Positions 7,568-15,406 of a DNA stretch of 64,000 nucleotides are shown piece after piece. The translations under genes and the position numbers were made by a program. The notes under the pieces are model-generated. The model worked only from the letters and a program-made list of their open reading frames with translations, had not been told where the DNA came from and searched no databases. How positions within the stretch are numbered: position 1 is the first letter of the stretch; each line of letters opens with the position of its first letter. Source of the stretch: [Clostridium] leptum DSM 753 (GTDB lineage Bacteria; Bacillota; Clostridia; Oscillospirales; Acutalibacteraceae); the NCBI GenBank assembly GCA_000154345.1, contig DS480350.1:310001-374000 (forward strand), given 5' to 3'.

Positions 7568-9538
7568 TTAAGGAATCACCACGTTAAATTCGTCAGAAGG
7601 CCGCTTGAGACAGCCGGCCAAAACAGAGGGAATGTTTTCGTCCCCCTCTACCTCCAGCAATAAGGCCTGCCGGTCGGTATCCTGATTGAGAATTGCAAAT
7701 AGGCCGGAGGAAGTGGTGGTGATTTTATTTTTACAGGCTTTATCCACGGCCCCAGGATAAACAAGAAGCACGCTGTTTTTAAGCTGCACCGTATAGGTTT
7801 CCTCATCATCGGTCAGAGTCAGGAGAAATGTCAACTCCTTGCCGTTTGCAAGATCCTTGTCCACCAGGGTTCCCATATAATCCAGAATCGCTTCCCCTGA
7901 CAAAAAGTGCTGGGCTTTCTGCCCAAGCGGATCCAGCTCCACCTCTTGGGGATCCGCTCCTTCCCGAAGCTCTTTGGCTCCGGTTAAATAGGCGTTGCGC
8001 CACAGGACGGACTCGCATTGGTAGCCCAGCTGCTCTAAGGCGTCTGCGCACAGGTAGCGGGCCTGCTGGTTATTAGGGTCGGCTTGTATCAAAATATTGG
8101 TGATCTGGGCCACCCATTGGTAGTCTCCCTTGGCAAAATCCTCCTCCGCACGCTTTAAAACGGTGGTTACATCTCCCAGATATTCTACCAGCCGGCGGGC
8201 TGTCTCTGTTTCCGTCAGCGGGTTTAAATCCACCGGGTTCAAGGTGGAGGCGGTTTGATAAGACTGGTATACTGTGCGGATGCTGCCGCCTAAGGAGGAG
8301 CAGTACTGACGCAGATACCAGCTTTGGGCAAGGCTTTGCGGTAAAGCCAGCGACTGAACGATTTCCGACTCCGTATAGCCTTGGTTCATCAAATGAAGGG
8401 TCTGATCGAATACATACTGATAAGCCGACGCCAGGTTGGAAAGGTAGGAGCGGATCACATCCTTTCCCCAATGGGGCCAATTGTGGGCTTCGATTACGAT
8501 TTCAGCCTGGCTGCCGTAAAGAGCGTAGGTTTCCGTCAGAAAATCCGCCCACTGGTCAGGCCGGGAGGATTTTTCTCCTGTGACATCATAGAGGTCATGG
8601 AGGGTTCCGCTGCAATTTTCGGAAAGCCATAGGCACTTGGTGTCGGGGAAATATAAGTTCATCGCCACATTACCGGTGGTATCCTCCGACAGCTGAAACT
8701 GAATCTCTACGCCGTCAATCTCTCGGGTTTCTCCGGTTTCCTGAATAAAATCGTTGGGAGTCAGGTAGGTGGCTGTACCATTTGCAGTGGTTTCATCTTT
8801 GCCGATGAACAGGCTGCCCTGAGCGCCGGCCGGAAGCAGGCTGCCATATAAATACTCCGACTGCCTGCGGGAGCTGTTTTCAGTGAACAGGTTTTCCGTG
8901 CCTGCGGCATCCAAAAAGCCCCGCGGAGCGATAATGGGGATGGCTGCTGCGGCATCCTCCAGCAGAGCGCCCACGCCGCCGTAATGATTGACGGAGGCCG
9001 CGGTGTAGATGACCGCCGCAATAGGCCGCTCCTCAATGTCCTTTTCGATCAGTTCTAAGGCGGCGCGCATAGCCTCGGCGTTGGACATGGGATCTATGAT
9101 GATCCAGCCGGTATCCCCGGCGATCAGCGTCAGATTGGTGACGTCATAGCCGCGTACTTGAAAAATGCGGTCGTGTACCTGAAACAGTCCGTAATACCGG
9201 TTCATCTGGGCGTTGCTCCAGAGCCCGGGGTGGACGGTATCCGGAGAGGGAGTATCTTCCGTAACAAAGGAAAAGGCCTTTTGACTCCAAATCACGCTGC
9301 CGCCTTCGTCTTTGATTTCCAGGGACTCGGGAGAATCCAGCAAGCCCTTTGCCGCCGCGTTGATTTCATCCTTGTTGTTGAAATCCAGCTGGCGGTACAC
9401 TTCCTCATTTTTTTGCCGGGTGGCTTCGGTTGCGCCCTTTTGGGAGGCGTTAAAATCGTCGGGCCCGGAGGAACAGCCTCCAGAGCCGAATGCGAGAATC
9501 AGAGCCAGGATCCCGGCTATCATACGGTTATGTTTCAT
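7568..9538 (-). CDS. Lipoprotein related to metallo-beta-lactamase-fold alkyl sulfatases, metal site degenerate
   Basis: 656 residues. A lipoprotein signal (MKHNRMIAGILALILAFGSGGC, lipobox Cys22) places it on the outer face of the membrane. The body follows the SdsA1/BDS1 alkyl-sulfatase layout: N-terminal MBL fold (about 100-360), helical dimerisation region (370-520) and a C-terminal SCP2-like domain (540-650). In place of the family's THSHxDH metal motif it has YTAASVNHYGG (178-188), losing two His and the Asp. The region aligning with the TEAPAEM glutamate reads TTGNVAM. Only His185, Glu307 (SEN) and His352 (AHNWPHWG) seem kept. It is probably not a zinc sulfatase; a binding role or altered chemistry is possible. 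A ribosome site AAGGAG precedes the ATG. Confidence 0.85.
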   Translation of the reverse strand: MKHNRMIAGILALILAFGSGGCSSGPDDFNASQKGATEATRQKNEEVYRQLDFNNKDEINAAAKGLLDSPESLEIKDEGGSVIWSQKAFSFVTEDTPSPDTVHPGLWSNAQMNRYYGLFQVHDRIFQVRGYDVTNLTLIAGDTGWIIIDPMSNAEAMRAALELIEKDIEERPIAAVIYTAASVNHYGGVGALLEDAAAAIPIIAPRGFLDAAGTENLFTENSSRRQSEYLYGSLLPAGAQGSLFIGKDETTANGTATYLTPNDFIQETGETREIDGVEIQFQLSEDTTGNVAMNLYFPDTKCLWLSENCSGTLHDLYDVTGEKSSRPDQWADFLTETYALYGSQAEIVIEAHNWPHWGKDVIRSYLSNLASAYQYVFDQTLHLMNQGYTESEIVQSLALPQSLAQSWYLRQYCSSLGGSIRTVYQSYQTASTLNPVDLNPLTETETARRLVEYLGDVTTVLKRAEEDFAKGDYQWVAQITNILIQADPNNQQARYLCADALEQLGYQCESVLWRNAYLTGAKELREGADPQEVELDPLGQKAQHFLSGEAILDYMGTLVDKDLANGKELTFLLTLTDDEETYTVQLKNSVLLVYPGAVDKACKNKITTTSSGLFAILNQDTDRQALLLEVEGDENIPSVLAGCLKRPSDEFNVVIP

Positions 9539-9661
9539 AAAAATCTCCTTAACTGGGTAAGGCGCAAATCCGGGTGGGATTTACGCCTAAGGGGACCACG
9601 GGATTTAGAGCCTGTGAGAGAATCAAAACAAGAGGCTGCGGCGCTTTGCCGATAGGAAAAT

Positions 9662-9702
9662 AAAAAACAGCCGCCGTCAGGCTCCTGACAGAGGGTTTAC
9701 GG
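9662..9702 (-). terminator. Terminator for the ATP-grasp gene
   Basis: Minus-strand CCGT...GTCAG/CTGAC...ACGG hairpin followed by CGGCTGTTTTTT, about 77 bases after the stop at 9779. Confidence 0.45.
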
Positions 9703-9778
9703 CGCAAAAAGCCGGAGAAGCAAAAGCCCGGGCCGTGACGAAAGCGGGCCCCGCCCGCCGCACCGAAGGCTCCGGCGC

Positions 9779-10816
9779 TTAGTTTGCCTCCAGCCGCTCT
9801 CCCAGCACCTCCTGGAACCGGGAGAGAATCCCCGCCTTTTCATCCCGCAGATGATAATAGTTCTGGGGCATATCGTAGCCAGGCATAGTGTTGCCCTCAA
9901 TAAGCAGGGGGCCGTCCTCCGCCATAGCCACATCCCAGCCTACATAGCCCACCTGGGGGACCCTTTGGGCGGCTTCAAACACCATTTCTACCGCCTGGGC
10001 GTAAAACGGAATTTGGAAACCCACCAGCTTGGTTTTGGTAAAGGGATGAATTTCGTAAAGCTCGCCGGTCTTATCGCAGAAAGCGGGCTTAAAGATCACG
10101 CCGTTTTCATCCACCGGGGCGTACATGCCGCCGCTGGAGATATTGTCTACCGCCTTGGTGCCGTTGCCCATACGCACCAGGGTATACATTAGATATGGCT
10201 TTCCGCCGGCAAGAACCGTCACCATCCGAAGGGTATTGATAGAGGCAGGGCAAAGCAGGTTCATTTTTTCGCATTGAACCACACATTCCTCCACTACGAA
10301 CAGGCGGTTATCCTTCAGCTCCTGGTAAAGCGCCCGGCAGGAGGGCTCAGCCTGATAATCGGAAGCACTGAGCTTTCTGGCGCCTACGCCGCCGAAGCCG
10401 TCGGTTTCCTTGACAAAGATCACCGGATGGCTTTGGCAGAAAGCTTGAAATTCCTCAAAAGAGGCTTTCCGTAGGTCCAGGAAATCACGGTGGACAAATT
10501 CACGGAATTTTTCGTTGAATTGAAGCTTGTCCTCGAATAAGGGAAGGTAGGCCTTGTCATTAGCCAACCGGCATACCCGCAGATTATCCTGCATGGTCAT
10601 AAAGGTTTTCCGTTTTTTTCCTCGGATATAAACCCAACCAAAGACCCGGTATTCTAAATAGCCCACGCCGTAATGCACGGCGCACCAGACCATATCGCAT
10701 AAAATAAACAGACGGGACACGTGAGACTCCGCGTGGATTTTCTGGATCATCATCCACATGGCCTTTACACTCATGGTCTGTACTCGGGCGAAAAATGTTT
10801 TGATCCTCTGCCACAT
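9779..10816 (-). CDS. Sugar-transfer-associated ATP-grasp protein
   Basis: 345-residue protein of the ATP-grasp type often found in surface polysaccharide or teichoic-acid clusters (ATPgrasp_ST). Visible are the nucleotide-binding strand VIFVKETDGFGGVGARKL, the substrate-loop region NTLRMVTVLAGGKPYLMYTLVRMG, and the metal-binding end VGWDVAMAEDGPLLIEGNTMPGYDM. The N-terminal 60 residues are basic and helical, perhaps membrane-associated. It would form a carboxylate-amine or thioester bond using ATP, but the substrate is not known. It is monocistronic, with a promoter about 200 bases upstream. Confidence 0.85.
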   Translation of the reverse strand: MWQRIKTFFARVQTMSVKAMWMMIQKIHAESHVSRLFILCDMVWCAVHYGVGYLEYRVFGWVYIRGKKRKTFMTMQDNLRVCRLANDKAYLPLFEDKLQFNEKFREFVHRDFLDLRKASFEEFQAFCQSHPVIFVKETDGFGGVGARKLSASDYQAEPSCRALYQELKDNRLFVVEECVVQCEKMNLLCPASINTLRMVTVLAGGKPYLMYTLVRMGNGTKAVDNISSGGMYAPVDENGVIFKPAFCDKTGELYEIHPFTKTKLVGFQIPFYAQAVEMVFEAAQRVPQVGYVGWDVAMAEDGPLLIEGNTMPGYDMPQNYYHLRDEKAGILSRFQEVLGERLEAN

Positions 10817-11154
10817 GTCGTTTTATTCATCCTCACTTGTCAGAGCCGAAGGCCCAATGGCAGCCTGACTGCCGGCGGTGATCCGACAGATTTCAACGCT
10901 GGAAGGGCCGGGCTCCGTGTGTTTTTGACGGGACGCCGCATCGGCAGTGCCCGCTGGGGCCTTGGGAGGCGGGCGCTGATGCCGTTTTCTCAGGACCGCT
11001 CCTTTTCGCAAAACAGTTTAACATAAATTTTCCGCTTTGACAACAGCTTTCCCCTGAGAAAAGTCTTAGACCGGTGCAAGGATTGGTCTTTCCAGTGGCA
11101 GCCGGCTCGCTTTCCTGCAAACGGCCCGCGGAGGCGCCTGCTCCCGGTTTTCGG
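10817..11154. other. Intergenic stretch between the PBP and ATP-grasp genes
   Basis: 338 bases without a gene. It contains the likely ATP-grasp promoter (11015-11043) and GC-rich sequence with no recognised motif. Confidence 0.5.
11015..11043 (-). promoter_or_regulatory. Likely promoter of the ATP-grasp gene
   Basis: Minus strand TTGTCA, 17-base spacer, TAAACT; it leaves a leader of about 190 bases before 10816. Confidence 0.5.
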
Positions 11155-12546
11155 CTATTGCCCCCGGACGATAGCGGCGGCGCTCTGCAAGAGCTGCTGT
11201 GCGATAGGTCCGGCCTGAGCCATGCCGAAGCCGGAATTTTCCACCACAATGGTGAAAGCCAGCGGACAATCGGAATCCAGAGTGAAGCCGGTCATCCAGC
11301 CGTTGGGATTTTTATCCTCTCCGATTTCGCCGGTGCCGGTCTTAGCGCATACCGTTAATCCCGGGAACATGCTGTCTCCATAGTTAGTTTCCACCGTATA
11401 GCGCATAATATCCTTTAACGCGTCGGCGGTCTCGGCCTTCAGCAGCCGTTCTCCCGGCGTGCCGTAGCCCACATAGGTGGGCAGGCCAAAGGGTGTTTTA
11501 ATCGAATCAATATAGTACGGAGTAACGTAGACGCCGCCGTTGGCGATGGCTCCCATAAGGATATTCAGGTGCATGGGATTGACCAGGTCGGTGTACTGGC
11601 CGATGCCGGACCAGCCCAGATCCCTGGTTTCCGCCTTGGAAACGTCGTAGCTGCTGGCCAGGGTGGGAACGCCGTCTATGGTGAAGGAGGAGCCGAATCC
11701 CATTTTTTCCGCTTCCTCGGTCATTTTGTCCTTGCCCAGTTCCATAGCCAGCTCGGCAAACACGATATTACAGGATTGGGACATGCCTTCTTCAAATCCA
11801 ATTTGACCGTGGCTCGCCATACAAGTGATCTTTTCGCCGTCCACCTCAATTTCCCCGCTGCAGGTGAAGACCCGTTCATTGATGTCGGGAATATTGTCAA
11901 TGGCCGCGGCGCAGGTGATAATTTTAAAAGTCGAGCCTGGCGTCATAGAGGCGGAAAGCACCTTGTTGAGGAATACGCCGTCGTATTGGCCGGTTTCGTC
12001 GTTTTCAATATCGGGGCGGTTTTCCGGGTCGTAGGTGGGCGTGCTGACCATGCAGAGGATTTCCCCGGTGACATAGTTGGAAATCACCACAGCGCCGTCC
12101 CGGTCCCCCATCAGGGAAAGAGCCTCGGCGCACAGGCCGCTGTCCAGCGTCAGGGTCAGGTTGTTCCCGGTGCCGAAAGCGGTGTTGGCGCTGATGCCGG
12201 TAATAAAATTATAGCCGATCAGATCAGAACGGCGGGTATTCTGTACCGCCGTGGAAATGGCCCAGGTGTTGTCTCCGACGGTTTGGAGCATGGCCTGGCG
12301 GATGAGGGAATCGGCGCTGTAAACCCGCTGGCCGTCTAGGCTTTGGGCAAGAATTTCTCCATCCCGGTCCAGTACCTTTCCGGCGGAGGCCAGCTCGCCG
12401 CTGTCGGTGTTGATATGCTGGTTGATCGGACTGACAGCCCAGTCGCTGCCGTGAAGGAAGGTTTTCAGTACGAAAAAGCCAAGCCCCGCCGCGAACACGG
12501 CGGCCAGGATATAGACTACAATGGATCTGGCTCTGGTGGTTCTCAA
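11155..12546 (-). CDS. Penicillin-binding protein, class B transpeptidase (PbpA/FtsI-like)
   Basis: Peptidoglycan cross-linking enzyme, 463 residues, anchored by one N-terminal helix (about 9-28). The transpeptidase motifs are all present: STFK (in MTPGSTFKI, near 203), SCN (in GMSQSCNIVF, near 260) and KTG (in CAKTGTGEIG, near 409). The N-terminal dimerisation domain is short, as in actinobacterial PbpA. It lies 43 bases after the SEDS gene in the same transcript, so the pair forms a SEDS-bPBP synthase in which the partner polymerises glycan and this protein cross-links it. Confidence 0.94.
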   Translation of the reverse strand: MRTTRARSIVVYILAAVFAAGLGFFVLKTFLHGSDWAVSPINQHINTDSGELASAGKVLDRDGEILAQSLDGQRVYSADSLIRQAMLQTVGDNTWAISTAVQNTRRSDLIGYNFITGISANTAFGTGNNLTLTLDSGLCAEALSLMGDRDGAVVISNYVTGEILCMVSTPTYDPENRPDIENDETGQYDGVFLNKVLSASMTPGSTFKIITCAAAIDNIPDINERVFTCSGEIEVDGEKITCMASHGQIGFEEGMSQSCNIVFAELAMELGKDKMTEEAEKMGFGSSFTIDGVPTLASSYDVSKAETRDLGWSGIGQYTDLVNPMHLNILMGAIANGGVYVTPYYIDSIKTPFGLPTYVGYGTPGERLLKAETADALKDIMRYTVETNYGDSMFPGLTVCAKTGTGEIGEDKNPNGWMTGFTLDSDCPLAFTIVVENSGFGMAQAGPIAQQLLQSAAAIVRGQ

Positions 12547-12589
12547 GAGAGCTCCCCCTTTCAGAGGTCAGAGTTTTTCCCGCCTCATG

Positions 12590-14260
12590 TCAAACACCCT
12601 GGTAGGTGCGTTCGTCGGCCGCCTTGATAAAGGACAAAAGTCCCCAGCACGCCATCATGCTGGAACCGCCCATGCTGACAAAGGGCAGGGTTACGCCGGT
12701 GAGAGGAAGCAGGTCGGTGGCGCCGAAAATATTGAGACAGGATTGAAAGACAAACATGCCTCCTACCGAGCAGGCGGCGATGGAATACAGGGTAGAACGG
12801 CTGGTAGCGCTGATGGCCCGGGCGTAAAACGCCAGGCCGGCGATGACAGCCGCGATGATAATGGCGAATAAAAGGCCGGTTTCCTCGCACAGCATACCGA
12901 AAATCAGGTCGCTGGTTGAGGCGAATACATATTGTAAGCTGCCTTGTCCCACGCCTACGCCGAACAGGCCGCCGGAGGCGGCGTAGCTCATCACCCGGGC
13001 CTGCTGGTAGCCGGTGTCGTTCAGATATTCCCAGGCGTGGCCCCATACCGCGAAACGGTCGGCAATATAAGGCTTAAACTGCAAAATAAGAAACGCGCCG
13101 AGACAGGCGGCAGCCACGATGAAAATAATGGTCCGCACGTCGCCGGAACGGATAAAGGCGATGATTAAAAACGTCAGGAAAAAAATGCAGGCGGTGCCGA
13201 AATCGCTCATTAGGAATAAAGCGCCGACGCAGACGGCGGAAAAGCCGATAAACTCCGTCAGGTTCTTGGTGGTCTGCAGACGGGCCAGAGTGGAGGTGCC
13301 CACCAGGATCAAGGCGATTTTAACGAATTCAGAGGGCTGAATGGAGATGGGCCCGATGATGATCCAGTTTTTTGAGCCGTTGACCGCGGTGCCGATGATC
13401 AGGTTGATTCCCAGTACGGCGACAGCGGCGGCAGCGATCCATAAGCGCCATTTGGTGACCCGGTCTGGCTCCTGGAGAAACCAGATCATAAAGCTGAACA
13501 GGACCATTCCCATAGCCATGGTAGCGATCTGCATATAGGTGCTTCCAAGGTCATAGCCGCCGATCAGGATAATCCCTACGCCGCTCAGCAGGAATGCCAG
13601 AGTTTCCAGCTCAAAGCTGGCGCGGTGAAACGCCAGCCGGGAAACCAGGAAAAACACCCACGCCGCGCCGGTCATCAGGGCATAGGGAAGAAAGGGAGCG
13701 GGGGAAAAGCCTTCCCCGGCAAAACAGAGCTGTAACGCCAAAATAAAATGAAGCAGAGAGGTCAAAAACAGCAAAGTAACCGGAGAAGCGCTGGTTTTCT
13801 GCTCTCTGCCGTCAAAGAACCAGGAGGCCCGGGCTTTTCTGGCCCGGTCCGCCTTCTGCATGACTAAAACAGTGGAGCCTACGGCGACGGTGTCTCCGAT
13901 GTAAACCGGCGTGGGCTTGTCGATTTTCGTGCCGTTGACCATAACGCCGGATTTGGAATTGGTGTCGGCAATGAGCCAGGCGTCCTCCCGCCGGTAAAGC
14001 ACCGCGTGATCCCGGGAAACAGTGTTGTCTCCCAAACGGATGTCGCAGGTCTTTCCCCGGCCGATGGAGTTTTCCCAATAGATCACCGGGATCAGATCCC
14101 GGGTGGCCAAATTTCCCAGGGTGATTAAGGGCTGTTCCTGGCGGCGGTGGTTCCGCAGGGAGGAAAAGCATTGGTAAATAATCAGAAGCGCAAAAAATGG
14201 GGTGATAATCCGAAGAATATATAAAAACAGCTGTAGAAGGGTATTTGCAAAATCATTCAT
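12590..14260 (-). CDS. FHA domain fused to a SEDS (FtsW/RodA/SpoVE) glycosyltransferase
   Basis: 556 residues from the ATG at 14260, which follows AGGAGGAACCTGT; an upstream in-frame extension has no ribosome site. One N-terminal membrane helix (about 8-32) precedes an FHA domain (about 45-135) with SIGRGKTCDIRL, TVSRDHA and GVMVNGTKI, the phosphothreonine-reading residues G-R, S-R-x-H and N-G. About ten membrane helices of the SEDS polymerase follow, including GSKNWIIIGPISIQPSEF and the C-terminal FVSMGGSSMMACW. Role: polymerises lipid II glycan chains. The FHA module suggests control by Ser/Thr phosphorylation. It is co-transcribed with the PBP just downstream. Confidence 0.94.
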   Translation of the reverse strand: MNDFANTLLQLFLYILRIITPFFALLIIYQCFSSLRNHRRQEQPLITLGNLATRDLIPVIYWENSIGRGKTCDIRLGDNTVSRDHAVLYRREDAWLIADTNSKSGVMVNGTKIDKPTPVYIGDTVAVGSTVLVMQKADRARKARASWFFDGREQKTSASPVTLLFLTSLLHFILALQLCFAGEGFSPAPFLPYALMTGAAWVFFLVSRLAFHRASFELETLAFLLSGVGIILIGGYDLGSTYMQIATMAMGMVLFSFMIWFLQEPDRVTKWRLWIAAAAVAVLGINLIIGTAVNGSKNWIIIGPISIQPSEFVKIALILVGTSTLARLQTTKNLTEFIGFSAVCVGALFLMSDFGTACIFFLTFLIIAFIRSGDVRTIIFIVAAACLGAFLILQFKPYIADRFAVWGHAWEYLNDTGYQQARVMSYAASGGLFGVGVGQGSLQYVFASTSDLIFGMLCEETGLLFAIIIAAVIAGLAFYARAISATSRSTLYSIAACSVGGMFVFQSCLNIFGATDLLPLTGVTLPFVSMGGSSMMACWGLLSFIKAADERTYQGV

Positions 14261-14335
14261 ACAGGTTCCTCCTTCCTGGTGGCAAGCTGCGGGCGGAGCC
14301 TTTTTCCAGATTATGTTGACTAATCTTACCTTGAA

Positions 14336-14364
14336 ATGATAGTACCGATGGGCAAAAAAGTCAA
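14336..14364 (-). promoter_or_regulatory. Promoter of the SEDS-PBP operon
   Basis: Minus strand TTGACT, 17-base spacer, TATCAT, about 76 bases before the start at 14260. Confidence 0.6.
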
Positions 14365-14426
14365 GGGAACAGAAAAAACAACAAAAAGAAAATCCACGTC
14401 CTGTACGCCGCAGGCAGTTTTTTAGC

Positions 14427-14455
14427 TTGAAAGAAGGTGGCGGGTCTGATACAAT
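14427..14455 (+). promoter_or_regulatory. Promoter of the 211-aa hypothetical gene
   Basis: TTGAAA, 17-base spacer, TACAAT, with a TG just upstream of the -10 box. Confidence 0.65.
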
Positions 14456-14588
14456 AAAAAATAGCCTTGTGGGTTGCAAAGCCTCCCGATTTTTATTTTT
14501 CTGCGGCAGCGCCTGCTTTGACCGACAGCGCAATCATAGATTTAAGCGCTGAGCGCATCTCTATTAGTGATTTCGTGAGGGCAATTTT

Positions 14589-15224
14589 ATGAAAGAAATC
14601 GATACGTATGGAATTCATTGGATAGAGCCGTTGGAGGGGAGCGGTCAATGGTTTTGGGGCACTGATTACAGTAGCGGAGATTTATACGAGGCGGAGAATC
14701 TGTTCAAGAAAGGATATTCTGTAGAACCCAATAGGTTGGTGTTTGTCCACTATCCGGAGGGAGAGGTAATTGAGCCTGTTCTTGCGGAGCCTGGCCAATA
14801 TTTTGAAAAACCAATTTACGATAATGGCCGGTTTATTATGCTATTGGTTGATTTTCCGCTTGCGAAAATCAATATCATCGCGTATAAACCAGAGACAAAG
14901 AAAATTTCCTCGTTGGTCACGCTGCCTCTTGCCGTTGCGGAGAACTGCCGGAACTTAGCGTTGAGATTATCCCCGCTTATGCTTGTGCGGCAGTCAGACG
15001 ATAAATTTCAGATTCTTTGGCCTGAGAACAAAAGTTTTCCGATTGGATCTACAGAGGGCTTTTATTTTCGAAAAGAAGAAAAACTATATTTCTCAGCATG
15101 GTATGAAGATCCGGATTATCGTGTGGAAATTATAATAAGGGATTTTGATACCGGCGAGGTAATCAAAAAGATGCCGGGTTCTATTCGCCTTATGCCGGAC
15201 GGGCAGCAATGGCTTTTGCTTTAA
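14589..15224 (+). CDS. Hypothetical protein (211 aa)
   Basis: I do not recognise a family. The protein is soluble, with no signal peptide or membrane span, and rich in Trp, Tyr and short beta-strand-like segments (QWFWGTDYSSGDLYEAE, RFIMLLVDFPLAKINIIAY, LYFSAWYEDPDYRVEIIIRDF), suggesting a beta-propeller-like or beta-sandwich fold. Codon use is visibly more A/T-rich than in neighbouring genes, hinting at recent acquisition. It has its own promoter and a weak ribosome site (GTGAGGGCAATTTT) before the ATG. It is transcribed away from the cell-wall operon and is not obviously linked to asnB downstream. Confidence 0.7.
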   Translation: MKEIDTYGIHWIEPLEGSGQWFWGTDYSSGDLYEAENLFKKGYSVEPNRLVFVHYPEGEVIEPVLAEPGQYFEKPIYDNGRFIMLLVDFPLAKINIIAYKPETKKISSLVTLPLAVAENCRNLALRLSPLMLVRQSDDKFQILWPENKSFPIGSTEGFYFRKEEKLYFSAWYEDPDYRVEIIIRDFDTGEVIKKMPGSIRLMPDGQQWLLL

Positions 15225-15321
15225 AACCGCAATCTGTTTTGCGGAGCAGCTGACAAAATGCGGTAAGAAGGTTTCTGAAGTGTGATGCCGGCAAAGCTGT
15301 AAAACATCAGGATTAAAAAAA

Positions 15322-15337
15322 TATTTCAGCTGAAATA
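15322..15337. promoter_or_regulatory. Perfect 16-bp palindrome upstream of asnB
   Basis: TATTTCAGCTGAAATA lies 70 bases before the asnB start in an otherwise A/T-rich leader. A protein-binding operator is the simplest reading; no regulator is assigned. Confidence 0.45.
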
Positions 15338-15406
15338 GAAGACAATATTTTTAGGATAGAAAGTTAGTATAGAAAGATAGAAAAAGACAAGATAGGAGCG
15401 ATCAGT

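Larger units (their letters stand above)
14261..14588. other. Divergent promoter region
   Basis: 328 bases holding back-to-back promoters for the SEDS-PBP operon (minus) and the hypothetical gene at 14589 (plus). Confidence 0.55.
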
